64,000 nt of DNA from assembly GCA_041687675.1 (NCBI GenBank), contig JAWLBM010000001.1, positions 186,001-250,000 on the forward strand, given 5' to 3'. The notes under the pieces were generated by a model. It saw only the letters and a program-made list of their open reading frames with translations. It had not been told where the DNA came from and made no database searches. Source of the DNA: JAWLBM01 sp041687675 (lineage in GTDB: Bacteria > Pseudomonadota > Alphaproteobacteria > Rhizobiales > Pleomorphomonadaceae). This document shows positions 8,745 through 17,166 of the stretch, in pieces. Position 1 is the first letter of the stretch. Every line of letters starts with the position of its first letter. A program made the position numbers and the translations under genes.

Positions 8745-10358
8745 CTACAGCGGACGGACTCGCTTGCGCCCCCCGGCAACCAGCAGTGTGACGGAAAACA
8801 CGTAGAACGTTAACAGCAAATATGCCCCGTGCCCGGAAAAAACGGTCGAGTTCAGGGGGGGCGGGACAACCCCGTCGACCACACCGCTACTACCGAGTTC
8901 GAGGGATGCTTGTATGCGGCCATAAGAATCTATTATCGCCGACACGCCGCTGTTCGCGGCGCGTATCACCGGAATGCCTTCCTCGATGGCGCGAACCCTT
9001 GCGAGATCGAGATGCTGGTACGGCCCCGGGGTGCGTCCGAACCAGGCGTCATTGGTGACGTTGACGATCAGCCGGGGCCGGTCCTGCGGGTCGGTGGCCG
9101 CGCCGGGGAAGATGATCTCGTAGCAGACGAGGAAGCCGACGCGGCCGACCTGCGGCACGGCGATGCTGCGCAGCGCCGGTCCCGCCGAGAAGCCGCCGAC
9201 CCCGTGGGCGAGCTTCTCCAGGCCGAAGCGCGTGAGCAGCGGCTCCAGCGGCAGGTACTCGCCGAAGGGCACCAGGTGCACCTTGTCGTAGGCGTCGACG
9301 ACGCGGCCGCCGTCGGCGAGCACGTAGACGCTGTTGTAGTAGCGCTGGTCGTCGCCGCTGCCTTCGGCCCGCGGGGCGCCGGTCACCAGCACCGTGCCGG
9401 GCGGGATCATCCGCCCGATCCGTGCAAGGGCGGCCGGCTCCTCGGTGAGGAAGAAGGGCACGGCCGTCTCGGGCCAGACGATCAGCGCGAAGCTCATCGC
9501 CCCGAGGGTGCGCTCGTCGGTGCGCGCCTCGGACAGTTCGACCAGCCGCTCCAGCGTGGCGACCCGGCCCTCCGGGTCCCACTTCTGCGACTGGTCGATC
9601 GCCGGCTGCACGATGCGGACCCGGGTGCCCTCGCCGTCGGCGGCAAGCGGCGGCCCGGCGGCCGAGAGGCGGGCGAAGCCGTAGCCGACGTCGGCGGCCA
9701 TGACGAGGACCGCGAAGGCGAGCACGAAGCCGCGCGCGAGGCCCCGGCCGCGGGTCCGGTCCGCCAGCACCGCCGGGGCGGCGAAGACGACGACGCCGAG
9801 CGCGGTGAGGCCGTAGACGCCGACCACCGCCGCCGCCTGGGCGGTCACGTCGGTGAAGGCGACCGCCTGTCCGAGGAGATTCCAGGGGAACCCGGTGAAG
9901 AGATAGCCGCGCGCCAGTTCTGCGGTGGTGAGTCCGAGCGCCAGCGCGAAGATCCTGAGCGGGCTGTCGATCCAGACCGCCCGGGCGAGCGCCACCCCCG
10001 CGCCGGTGAACAGGGCGAGCCCGGCCGGCAGCAACACCACCGCGAAGGGGATCATCCAGCCGAAGGCCTCGACGTCGACGAGGAAGGCGGCGCCCACCCA
10101 CCACAGGCCGGCGAGGAAATAGCCGAAGCCGAAGCTCCAGCCGACCGCGAAGGCCGGCCGCAGGCGGCTCGGCCCGCGACGGCCGGCGGCGACGGCGCCG
10201 TCCACCAGCCAGACCAGCACCGGCAGCGTGAGGAACAGCACCGGCGCCAGGTAAACCGGCGCCTGGGCGAGGGCCGAAAGCGCGCCCGCGACGAAGGCGA
10301 GGGCAGGCCGGCGCCATCCCCAGGACAGGACGACGGCGTTCGCGACCCTCTCGAGCAT
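8745..10358 (-). CDS. lnt: Apolipoprotein N-acyltransferase
   Basis: Inner-membrane enzyme that adds the third acyl chain to lipoproteins. The N-terminal half has several hydrophobic helices (for example ALGVVVFAAPAVLA). A nitrilase-type domain follows with the expected catalytic triad: Glu in VWPETAVPFF, Lys in YDKVHLVPFGEYLP, and Cys in GFLVCYEIIFP. A last membrane helix closes the protein (AYLLLTFYVFSVTLLVAG). Of two adjacent ATG codons I chose the second, which leaves five bases after GGAGA; other in-frame starts lie up to 13 codons further upstream. About 537 residues, normal length. Confidence 0.96.
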   Translation of the reverse strand: MLERVANAVVLSWGWRRPALAFVAGALSALAQAPVYLAPVLFLTLPVLVWLVDGAVAAGRRGPSRLRPAFAVGWSFGFGYFLAGLWWVGAAFLVDVEAFGWMIPFAVVLLPAGLALFTGAGVALARAVWIDSPLRIFALALGLTTAELARGYLFTGFPWNLLGQAVAFTDVTAQAAAVVGVYGLTALGVVVFAAPAVLADRTRGRGLARGFVLAFAVLVMAADVGYGFARLSAAGPPLAADGEGTRVRIVQPAIDQSQKWDPEGRVATLERLVELSEARTDERTLGAMSFALIVWPETAVPFFLTEEPAALARIGRMIPPGTVLVTGAPRAEGSGDDQRYYNSVYVLADGGRVVDAYDKVHLVPFGEYLPLEPLLTRFGLEKLAHGVGGFSAGPALRSIAVPQVGRVGFLVCYEIIFPGAATDPQDRPRLIVNVTNDAWFGRTPGPYQHLDLARVRAIEEGIPVIRAANSGVSAIIDSYGRIQASLELGSSGVVDGVVPPPLNSTVFSGHGAYLLLTFYVFSVTLLVAGGRKRVRPL

Positions 10359-10444
10359 CATGTCTCCCCGCGTTGGCCGCGCGGCGAATCGCAGCAACCG
10401 GGGCGAGCCTGCGTTTCCCGCCCCGGCAGGTCAAGGATCGGCGC

Positions 10445-11476
10445 TCAGGCGGCGCCCGCGGCCCGCTCCTCGCCGGCGGCGACCACGGACGGCGCCTTGG
10501 CGATCAGCCGGACCTTGCGGATCCGCCGCGGGTCGGCCTCCAGCACCTCGAACTCCCAGCCCGGCAGTTCCGGCGAGGTGACCACCTCGCCGCGGGCCGG
10601 GATCCGGCCGAGCAGCGCGAACAGCAGGCCGCCGATGGTGTCGACCTCCTCGTCGTAGTCGCCCACCGTCAGCGACGGCCCGACCGTCTCCATGACGTCC
10701 TCGAGGTCGGCGCGCGCGTCGGCGATGTAGATGCCCGGCGTCACCGTCTGGATCATCGGGCCGTCGTCCTCGTCGTGCTCGTCGTCGATCTCGCCGACGA
10801 TGGTCTCGACCACGTCCTCGATGGAGACGAGGCCGTCGGTGCCGCCGTACTCGTCGATCACCAGCGCCATCTGGATGTGGGTCGCCTGCATCTTGGCGAG
10901 CAGGTCCGTCGCCGGCATGGACGGCGGCACGAACAGCACGGGCCGCACCAGTTCGCTGCGCTCCAGCGACATGCCGAGGTCGACGGACCCGACGTCGAGC
11001 GTCGGCCCCTCCTCCGATCCCTCCGCCGCCGGGCGGGACGCGCGCTCGGTGATGAAGGCCATCAGGTCCTTGATGTGGACCATGCCGAGGGCGTCGTCGA
11101 GCGTCTCGCGGTAGACCGGCATGCGCGAATGGCCCGAGGCCTTGAACGCCGAGAGCAGGTCGGCGAGCGAGATGTCGATCTCGACCGAATCGATGTCGGC
11201 GCGGGGCACCATCACGTCGTCGACGCGGGTCTCGCGCAGGCGGAGGATGTTGCGGATCATCGCCCGCTCCTCCGGCGAGAAGGCCGCGTCGAGCGCGTCC
11301 TCCTGGTCGAGCGCCAGCTCGAGGTCCTCGCGGAGCGTTGCGGGGGTCTTGAAGCCGAAGGCCTCGCGCAGGCGAGTGAGCCATCCGGCGGTCGTTTGCG
11401 GCCCGGCAAGGTCGCTCCCGTTGGGAGCGTATCCGTTGGCGGCCGCGGCGCTACTCTGCGCGTCGGTGTCGTTCAT
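10445..11476 (-). CDS. HlyC/CorC-family CBS-domain protein
   Basis: Member of the CorC/TlyC (hemolysin C-like) family, linked in other bacteria to Mg/Co handling; calling it a hemolysin is historical. Of 343 residues, about 75-230 hold two CBS domains with the family signatures VDDVMVPRADI and HSRMPVYRETLDDALGMVHIKDL, then MALVIDEYGGTDGLVSIEDVVETIVGEI. The C-terminal transporter-associated domain (about 250-330) has DTIGGLLFALLGRIP. No membrane helices are visible, so it is cytosolic or peripheral. It lies between ybeY and lnt on the same strand, as in many Proteobacteria. Confidence 0.94.
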   Translation of the reverse strand: MNDTDAQSSAAAANGYAPNGSDLAGPQTTAGWLTRLREAFGFKTPATLREDLELALDQEDALDAAFSPEERAMIRNILRLRETRVDDVMVPRADIDSVEIDISLADLLSAFKASGHSRMPVYRETLDDALGMVHIKDLMAFITERASRPAAEGSEEGPTLDVGSVDLGMSLERSELVRPVLFVPPSMPATDLLAKMQATHIQMALVIDEYGGTDGLVSIEDVVETIVGEIDDEHDEDDGPMIQTVTPGIYIADARADLEDVMETVGPSLTVGDYDEEVDTIGGLLFALLGRIPARGEVVTSPELPGWEFEVLEADPRRIRKVRLIAKAPSVVAAGEERAAGAA

Positions 11477-11500
11477 CGTCCTCTTCGTCCGCCCGTCACC

Positions 11501-12016
11501 CTAGTGGCCTCCGCCGACGACCGGCGGGTCGGCATAGGGGTCGGGGATGTCGAGCGCCGCGAGGATGGCCGTCTCCAGACGCTCCATCTCCTCGGCCTCG
11601 TCGTCGTGCTGGTGGTCGTATCCCACGAGATGCAACAGCCCGTGCACGATCATGTGGGTCAGATGATGCCGCAAGGGAAGCCCGGCGTCGACCGCCTCTC
11701 GCTCGACGGTCTGGCGGGCGACCACGATGTCGCCGAGCAGCGGGCCGTAGGCGTCCGCCTCCGGACCCTCCTGCGGGAAGGACAACACGTTGGTCGGCTT
11801 GTCGAATCCGCGATGGTCCCGGTTGAGGACCCGGATCCGCGCGTCGTCGGTGAGCACCACCGAGACCTCCGAGCCGGGCAGGATCTCCGCGTCGGCCCGG
11901 GCGGCCGCGGCGGCGACCGCCGCCGCGACGAGCGCCTTCAGGCCGGGCACCCGGTCCCAGGCCTCGTCCTCCACGAGGATGTCGACGGCGACCGGCGCCG
12001 GCGCGGCGTCGGTCAC
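11501..12016 (-). CDS. ybeY: rRNA maturation RNase YbeY
   Basis: Zn-dependent endoribonuclease needed for 16S rRNA 3'-end maturation. The metal site motif HGLLHLVGYDH is intact near residue 132, preceded by TNVLSFPQEG and LGDIVVA. I start it at GTG (VTDAAPAPVAVD); that GTG overlaps the TGA of ybeZ by four bases (GTGA), a usual sign of translational coupling. About 171 residues. It is followed 24 bases later by the CorC-type gene. Confidence 0.95.
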   Translation of the reverse strand: MTDAAPAPVAVDILVEDEAWDRVPGLKALVAAAVAAAAARADAEILPGSEVSVVLTDDARIRVLNRDHRGFDKPTNVLSFPQEGPEADAYGPLLGDIVVARQTVEREAVDAGLPLRHHLTHMIVHGLLHLVGYDHQHDDEAEEMERLETAILAALDIPDPYADPPVVGGGH

Positions 12017-13029
12017 GCCCGGCCTCCCTCCCGCCGCGCCAGCCGCTCGCGGCTGTCGTCGTCGTAGGCCTTGACGATGCGGGCGACCAGTTCGTGGCGC
12101 ACCACGTCCTCGTGGCTGAAGGTCACCTGCACCACCCCTTGAGTTTCCTTGAGGATCCGCGTCGATTCGACGAGGCCCGACACCTGGCCGGGCGGCAGGT
12201 CGATCTGGCTCGGGTCGCCGGTGACGATCATCTTGGAGCCGTCGCCGAGGCGGGTCAGGAACATCTTCATCTGCATCGACGTGGTGTTCTGGGCCTCGTC
12301 CAAGATCACCGCCGCGTTGGCGAGGGTGCGGCCGCGCATGAACGCCAGCGGCGCGATCTCGATCGCCCCCGAGGTCAGCGCCCGCTCCACCTTCTCCGGC
12401 GGCATCATGTCGTAGAGGGCGTCGTAGAGGGGCCGGAGATAGGGGTCGATCTTCTCGCGCATGTCGCCGGGCAGGAAGCCGAGCCGCTCGCCGGCCTCGA
12501 CCGCCGGGCGCGACAGGATGAGCCGCGCGACGTCGCCCCGCTCCAGCAGCGCGGCGGCGTAGGCGACGGCGAGATAGGTCTTGCCGGTGCCGGCCGGGCC
12601 GAGGCCGAACACCAGCGAGGCGCGGTCCATCGCCCGGATGTAGGCGTCCTGCGCCGGGTTGCGCGCGACCACCGTCTTCCGCCGGGTGGCGATCTGCGCC
12701 AGCTTCAGCCGGGTCTTCGGCTCGAGCGTCGGCAGCGCCAGCTGGTTCTCCAGCGTCAGCGCCATGCGGATGGCGCCCTCGACGTCGCCGGGGGCGACGT
12801 CCTGGCCCGACTGCAGCCGGGCGTAGAGCGCTTCCAGCACGTCGCGGGCCCGGGCGCAGGCCTCGTGCGGTCCGCGGATGGTGACCTGGTTTCCGCGCGC
12901 GGTGGCATCGACGCCAAGGCGCTGCTCGATCAGCGCGAGGTTCTGGTCGAAGTCGCCGTAGAGGCGGGCGATCAGGCGGTTGTCGTCGAAGACGAGGACG
13001 ACGTGGGTCATGTCCGAGGCGTGGTTCAT
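12013..13029 (-). CDS. ybeZ: PhoH-like ATPase (YbeZ)
   Basis: P-loop ATPase of the PhoH family that accompanies YbeY in rRNA processing and quality control. Walker A is GLGPAGTGKTYLAVAYA near residue 138, Walker B is VILDEAQNTT, and MIVTGDPSQIDLP follows, all family hallmarks. The chosen ATG (MNHASDMTHVVLVF) has GGAGG five bases upstream; a longer in-frame reading starts 18 codons earlier but overlaps miaB. It ends in a four-base overlap with ybeY. Confidence 0.95.
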   Translation of the reverse strand: MNHASDMTHVVLVFDDNRLIARLYGDFDQNLALIEQRLGVDATARGNQVTIRGPHEACARARDVLEALYARLQSGQDVAPGDVEGAIRMALTLENQLALPTLEPKTRLKLAQIATRRKTVVARNPAQDAYIRAMDRASLVFGLGPAGTGKTYLAVAYAAALLERGDVARLILSRPAVEAGERLGFLPGDMREKIDPYLRPLYDALYDMMPPEKVERALTSGAIEIAPLAFMRGRTLANAAVILDEAQNTTSMQMKMFLTRLGDGSKMIVTGDPSQIDLPPGQVSGLVESTRILKETQGVVQVTFSHEDVVRHELVARIVKAYDDDSRERLARREGGRA

Positions 13030-13079
13030 GGGCCCTCCGGGCCGGGTCGACCGAGTGCCGGGGTCGTCGCCGGGCCGCC

Positions 13080-14495
13080 TCATGCGGAGCGGGCGGCTGG
13101 CGCCCGGTCCCCGTCGCGGAGACGCCCGAACAGGCTGTGGGTTCCGGTTCCCTCCACCACCACCGTGGCGAGGGTGCCGATAAGCGAGGCCGGCGCGTCG
13201 ACATGCACCGGCTGGAGCCAGGGCGAGCGGCCGACGACCTGGCCGGGACGGCGGCCCGGCCGGTCGAACAGCACCGTCATCTCGCGGCCGACGAGGCTCT
13301 CGGCGAAGGCGGCCTGCTGGGCGGCGAGCAGGGCCTGCAGCCGCTGCAGCCGCTCGGCCTTCACCGCCTCCGGGACCTGCCCCTCCATCTCCGCCGCGGG
13401 CGTGCCCGGCCGGGCGGAGTACTTGAAGGAGAAGCAGGAGGCGTAGCCGACGGCTTCGACGAGGCGCATGGTGTCGTCGAAATCCACGTCGGTCTCGCCC
13501 GGGAAGCCGACAATGAAGTCGCCGGAGAGGGCGATGTCCGGGCGGGCGGCGCGGATGCGCTCGACCAGCCGGAGATACTCGTCCGCGGTGTGGCGGCGGT
13601 TCATCGCCGCGAGGATCCGGTCCGAGCCGGCCTGCACGGGAAGGTGCAGGTAGGGCATCAGCTCGGGGAGGTCGCGGTGGGCGGCGATCAGGTCGTCGTC
13701 CATGTCGCGCGGGTGGCTGGTGGTGTAGCGCAGCCGCTCCAGCCCCTCCACCTCCGCAAGCCGGCGGAGGAGCCGGCCGAGCCTCCAGTCGCGGCCGTCC
13801 TCGCCCTCGCCGTGGTAGGCGTTGACGTTCTGGCCGAGCAGGGTGATCTCGCGCACGCCGGCCCGCGCCATCGCCTCCGCCTCGGCGACGATCCGGGCGA
13901 CCGGCCGCGAGGTCTCGGCGCCGCGGGTGTAGGGCACGACGCAGAAGGTGCAGAACTTGTCGCAGCCCTCCTGCACGGTGAGGAAGGCGGTCACCCCGCG
14001 CGCCCGGGTCCGCTCCGCGGACGGCGGGGCGAGGCGCTCGAACTTGTCCTCGGCCGGGAACTCCGTGTCGACCACCCTCGCCGGCGTCGCCGCCCCGGCG
14101 GTGGCCGCGGGGCGCTCGCCGCCGAGAACGCGCCGGATGAGGTCCGGCAGGCGGTGGTAGGTCTGCGGGCCGAACACCATGTCGACCACCGGCGCGCGGC
14201 GGATGATCTCCTCGCCCTCGGCCTGGGCGACGCAGCCGGCGACGGCCACCATGGTGGAGCGGCCCTCCAGGGCCCGCTCGGCCTTCAGCGTCTTCAGGCG
14301 GCCGAGCTCGGAGTAGACCTTCTCGGCGGCCTTCTCGCGGATGTGGCAGGTGTTGAGGATCACGAGGTCGGCGTCCGCCACGTCGTCCGTCGGCGCATAG
14401 CCGAGCGGCGCCAGCGTGTCCGACATGCGGTCGCTGTCGTAGACGTTCATCTGGCAGCCGTAGGTCTTGATGAAAACCGTCTTCGTCGCCGTCAC
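13080..14495 (-). CDS. miaB: tRNA-2-methylthio-N6-dimethylallyladenosine synthase MiaB
   Basis: Radical-SAM methylthiotransferase acting on i6A37 of tRNA. The N-terminal UPF0004 domain has the auxiliary cluster cysteines in TYGCQMN, LNTCHIR and VAGCVAQ. The radical-SAM motif is CDKFCTFCVVPYTRG near residue 160, and a TRAM domain ends the protein (MTVLFDRPGRRPGQVVGRSP). The start is GTG (VTATKTVFIKTYGCQ), preceded by GAAGG; upstream in-frame codons show no similarity. About 471 residues. It lies between the acyltransferase and ybeZ on the same strand. Confidence 0.97.
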   Translation of the reverse strand: MTATKTVFIKTYGCQMNVYDSDRMSDTLAPLGYAPTDDVADADLVILNTCHIREKAAEKVYSELGRLKTLKAERALEGRSTMVAVAGCVAQAEGEEIIRRAPVVDMVFGPQTYHRLPDLIRRVLGGERPAATAGAATPARVVDTEFPAEDKFERLAPPSAERTRARGVTAFLTVQEGCDKFCTFCVVPYTRGAETSRPVARIVAEAEAMARAGVREITLLGQNVNAYHGEGEDGRDWRLGRLLRRLAEVEGLERLRYTTSHPRDMDDDLIAAHRDLPELMPYLHLPVQAGSDRILAAMNRRHTADEYLRLVERIRAARPDIALSGDFIVGFPGETDVDFDDTMRLVEAVGYASCFSFKYSARPGTPAAEMEGQVPEAVKAERLQRLQALLAAQQAAFAESLVGREMTVLFDRPGRRPGQVVGRSPWLQPVHVDAPASLIGTLATVVVEGTGTHSLFGRLRDGDRAPAARSA

Positions 14496-14602
14496 GAGCC
14501 TTCGGTCCGTCCTTCGAATCCTCTCGCGCCCGGGGTCCGGCCGGGCGGGCGCCATGACCTCTACCGGTTTTACGCGCGCTTGAGAAGCGCCGCGGCGGCG
14601 TC

Positions 14603-15394
14603 TCACCGGCCCGTCAGCGCCGCCGAGAGCATGCGGCGGACATGCCGCTCCGCCTCGGCGGTGACGCGCTTGCGGTCGCCGTCGCGGTCAAAGGCGATCG
14701 CCTCGCCGAAGCTGACGGTGACGTCCACGGCGCCCTCGCGGGCAATGGCGAGGAGATGGGGCGGCAGGTCCTCCTCGCCGACCCAGGCCACCAGCGGCCG
14801 CCAGGTCCGGCCGAGCGGCAGGCCGTGCAGCCGGGTGTAGGCGATCGCCACCGGCTGGACCATCACATGGGCGTGGTTGCCCGTGTCGATCGCGTGGCGG
14901 GCGGCCCCGACGAGGGCGGACCGGAACGGCAGCACGACGTTGCCGTCGCTGGTGGTGCCCTCGGCGAACAGCACCATCGCGCTCCCGCCGGCGAGCCGGG
15001 CGGCGATCTGGCGGGCGGTCTCGCCGGTGCGGTTCCGCCGCTCGCGGTCGACGAAGATGGACTGCTGCAGCCGGGCGAGGGTGCCGAACACCGGCCAGTC
15101 GGCCACCTCGGCCTTGGCGATGAAGCTCGCCGGCATCAGCGCGCCGAGCACCACGATGTCGAGCCAGGAGGCGTGGTTGGCGGCGACCAGCAGCGGCCGT
15201 CCGCTCTCCGGCGCCCCGACCACCGTGACGCGCACGCCGAGCGCCCGCAGCGCCAGCCGGTGGAAGTGCACCGGCAGCCGTTCCGCCAGCCGCCACCTCA
15301 TGCGGACGGCCAGCAGCTGCACCGGCACGAGCAGGAGCGCATAGAGCGCGAACGGCCCGAGCGTGACATACGGGCGCAGCCGCGCCAGCTGCAT
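14603..15394 (-). CDS. Lysophospholipid acyltransferase (PlsC family)
   Basis: Probable 1-acyl-glycerol-3-phosphate acyltransferase. After an N-terminal membrane helix (LGPFALYALLLVPVQLLAV) it carries the four PlsC-type blocks: NHASWLD (catalytic His/Asp) near residue 73, the IFVDRERR region, FAEGTTSDG near 143 and VQPVAIAYTR. Length 263 is normal. It lies between the Fur gene and miaB, an order shared with other Hyphomicrobiales. It could instead act as a lyso-ornithine-lipid acyltransferase (OlsA-like); the sequence alone does not decide. Confidence 0.9.
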   Translation of the reverse strand: MQLARLRPYVTLGPFALYALLLVPVQLLAVRMRWRLAERLPVHFHRLALRALGVRVTVVGAPESGRPLLVAANHASWLDIVVLGALMPASFIAKAEVADWPVFGTLARLQQSIFVDRERRNRTGETARQIAARLAGGSAMVLFAEGTTSDGNVVLPFRSALVGAARHAIDTGNHAHVMVQPVAIAYTRLHGLPLGRTWRPLVAWVGEEDLPPHLLAIAREGAVDVTVSFGEAIAFDRDGDRKRVTAEAERHVRRMLSAALTGR

Positions 15395-15399
15395 GGGCG

Positions 15400-15849
15400 T
15401 CAGGTCCGCTTGCGGGAGGGATCGAGCGGCACCGCGTAGAGCTCGAGGCGGTGGTCGACCAGGCGGTAGCCGAGCCGGCGGGCGATGAGGTCCTGCAGCG
15501 CCTCGATCTCCTCGCTGCGGAACTCGATCACCTCGCCGCTCCTGAGGTCGATCAGGTGGTCGTGGTGCTCGTCCGGCACCGTCTCGAAGCGGGCGCGGCC
15601 GTCGCGGAAGTCGTGGCGGGCGATCATCCCGGCGTCCTCGAACAGCTTCACCGTCCGGTACACGGTGGAAATGGAGATGTTGCCGTCGATGGCCGAGGCG
15701 CGGCGGTAGACCTCCTCCACGTCCGGATGGTCGGTGGCCGCCTCCAGCACACGGGCGATCACCCGGCGCTGTTCGGTCATCCGCATGCCGTTCGCCACGC
15801 AGGCCTCTTCGAGGGAGGTCGTCTTCGGCTCGTCCGTCACCCGTCTCAC
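15400..15849 (-). CDS. fur: Fur-family metal-responsive repressor
   Basis: Dimeric DNA-binding repressor. The winged helix lies in residues 15-85 (MRMTEQRRVIARVLE and SISTVYRTVKLFEDAGMI), followed by the metal-site region FETVPDEHHDHLIDL. In Rhizobiales the Fur orthologue often senses manganese (Mur) rather than iron, so the metal is uncertain. Start choice: the first GTG gives MRRVTDEPK; a second GTG four codons later (VTDEPK) is equally plausible and neither has a strong ribosome-binding site. It overlaps neither neighbour, with a 5-base gap to the acyltransferase. Confidence 0.9.
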   Translation of the reverse strand: MRRVTDEPKTTSLEEACVANGMRMTEQRRVIARVLEAATDHPDVEEVYRRASAIDGNISISTVYRTVKLFEDAGMIARHDFRDGRARFETVPDEHHDHLIDLRSGEVIEFRSEEIEALQDLIARRLGYRLVDHRLELYAVPLDPSRKRT

Positions 15850-15880
15850 CCCCGGCCCGGGCCCGTCCGCCCGCGCGTGC

Positions 15881-16366
15881 TCAAAGATCCGCCCGCATCA
15901 CCACGGCCGATCCGGCGCCCTCGCCGGCCCGGCCGTAGTAGCTGGGCCGCCGCCCGACCTCCTTGAAGCGAAGGCGCGCGTAGAGCGCTCGGGCCGCGGC
16001 GTTGGCCTCGTCCACCTCGAGGAAGAGCGAGCGCACCCGGTCATGGTAGAGCCGGCGGAGGGCCTCGTCCATCAGCCGGCGTCCGATCCCCCGGCCGCGC
16101 TGGCGCGGCGTCACGGCGAGCGTCAGCACCTCGGCCTCGTCGGCGGCGGCGCGGATCATCACGAAGCCGACCGGGCGCCGGCTGCCGAAGGGGGAGCCGC
16201 GGCGGGCGACCAGCGCGAGCACCTCGTCCTGGGCGAGCAGCGCCTCGATCTCCGCGGGCGACCAGCCGCGGTGGAAGCAGGTGGCGTGGAGGTCGGAGAG
16301 GTCCCCGGCGTCCTCCAGCCGGGCGGGGTCGATCACCACCGGATACGCTGGCCACCAGAACATCAT
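15881..16366 (-). CDS. rimI: GNAT N-acetyltransferase RimI-like
   Basis: Probable acetyltransferase for ribosomal protein S18 or other N-termini. The GNAT acetyl-CoA loop is VTPRQRGRGIGRRLMDEAL near residue 87, followed by FLEVDEANAAARALYARLRF, typical of RimI. Its ATG overlaps the TGA of tsaB by four bases (ATGA), so translation is probably coupled. The tsaB-rimI pairing supports the RimI assignment over a generic GNAT protein. 161 residues, normal. Confidence 0.92.
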   Translation of the reverse strand: MMFWWPAYPVVIDPARLEDAGDLSDLHATCFHRGWSPAEIEALLAQDEVLALVARRGSPFGSRRPVGFVMIRAAADEAEVLTLAVTPRQRGRGIGRRLMDEALRRLYHDRVRSLFLEVDEANAAARALYARLRFKEVGRRPSYYGRAGEGAGSAVVMRADL

Positions 16367-17037
16367 GCGAGCAACCCTGCTGGCGAATGCTGCGGCTTGG
16401 CGTCGGGCGGGCGCAGGTAGAGCGGCGCCGGCGGCCGATCGCCGGGGTCGAGCCCCGCCCCGAGGCGCGCCAGCGCCAGCGGATCGGGACCGTCGAGGGG
16501 AATGAGCGGCGGCACGCGGCGGCCGGTCACGGTGGCCTGGTGCCCGACGAGCGGCGCGCCGGAGCCGACCACGGCGCTCGCCCGGTCGCCCGCGCGGGCC
16601 AGCACGGCCTCGGCGTCGCCGACGAAGGGCGACTCGAGCACGGCGCCGTCGCGGTCGAAGAGCGCGGCGTAGATCTCGCCGCGGCGGGCGTCGATGGCGG
16701 CAAGCACCGGTCCCTCGGCGCGCTCCGGGAGCGAGGCGGCGAGCCCTGCGAGCGTGTCGACGCCGACCACCGGGCAGCCGGTGGCGAGCGAGAGGCCGCG
16801 GGCCGCGGCGATGGCGATCCGGATGCCGGTGAAGCTGCCCGGGCCGATCGTGGCGACGATGCGGTCGACGTCACCCGGGGCGAGCCCCGCCTCGGCGAAG
16901 GCCTCCTGGAGCATCGGGAAGAGCCGCTCGGCGTGGCCGCGGTCCATCCGCTCCGCGCGCACGACCGCGAGCCGGCGGCCGTCGGTCAGGGCGACGGCGG
17001 TCCGGTCCAGCGCGGTGTCGAGCACGAGGATGATCAT
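16363..17037 (-). CDS. tsaB: tRNA threonylcarbamoyladenosine biosynthesis protein TsaB
   Basis: Partner of TsaD/TsaE in making t6A37 of ANN-decoding tRNAs. The 224-residue ASKHA-fold protein starts MIILVLDTALDRTAVAL and has the family signature IGPGSFTGIRIAIAAARGLSLA near residue 65 and VVGVDTLAGLA. Like other TsaB proteins it lacks the metal-binding histidines of TsaD. It heads the left-side minus-strand gene block, followed by rimI with a four-base overlap. Confidence 0.95.
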   Translation of the reverse strand: MIILVLDTALDRTAVALTDGRRLAVVRAERMDRGHAERLFPMLQEAFAEAGLAPGDVDRIVATIGPGSFTGIRIAIAAARGLSLATGCPVVGVDTLAGLAASLPERAEGPVLAAIDARRGEIYAALFDRDGAVLESPFVGDAEAVLARAGDRASAVVGSGAPLVGHQATVTGRRVPPLIPLDGPDPLALARLGAGLDPGDRPPAPLYLRPPDAKPQHSPAGLLA

Positions 17038-17166
17038 GAACCCGACTTAAGCGGTGCCGGGCGGGATGTCGAGGCGGCGGATCGTCCGGCGCGCCCCGGC
17101 CTTTCCTCCGACCCGGCACGGTGTATAACGCCTGCCGAGATTGCCACGAAGTTCCCGAACGACAGG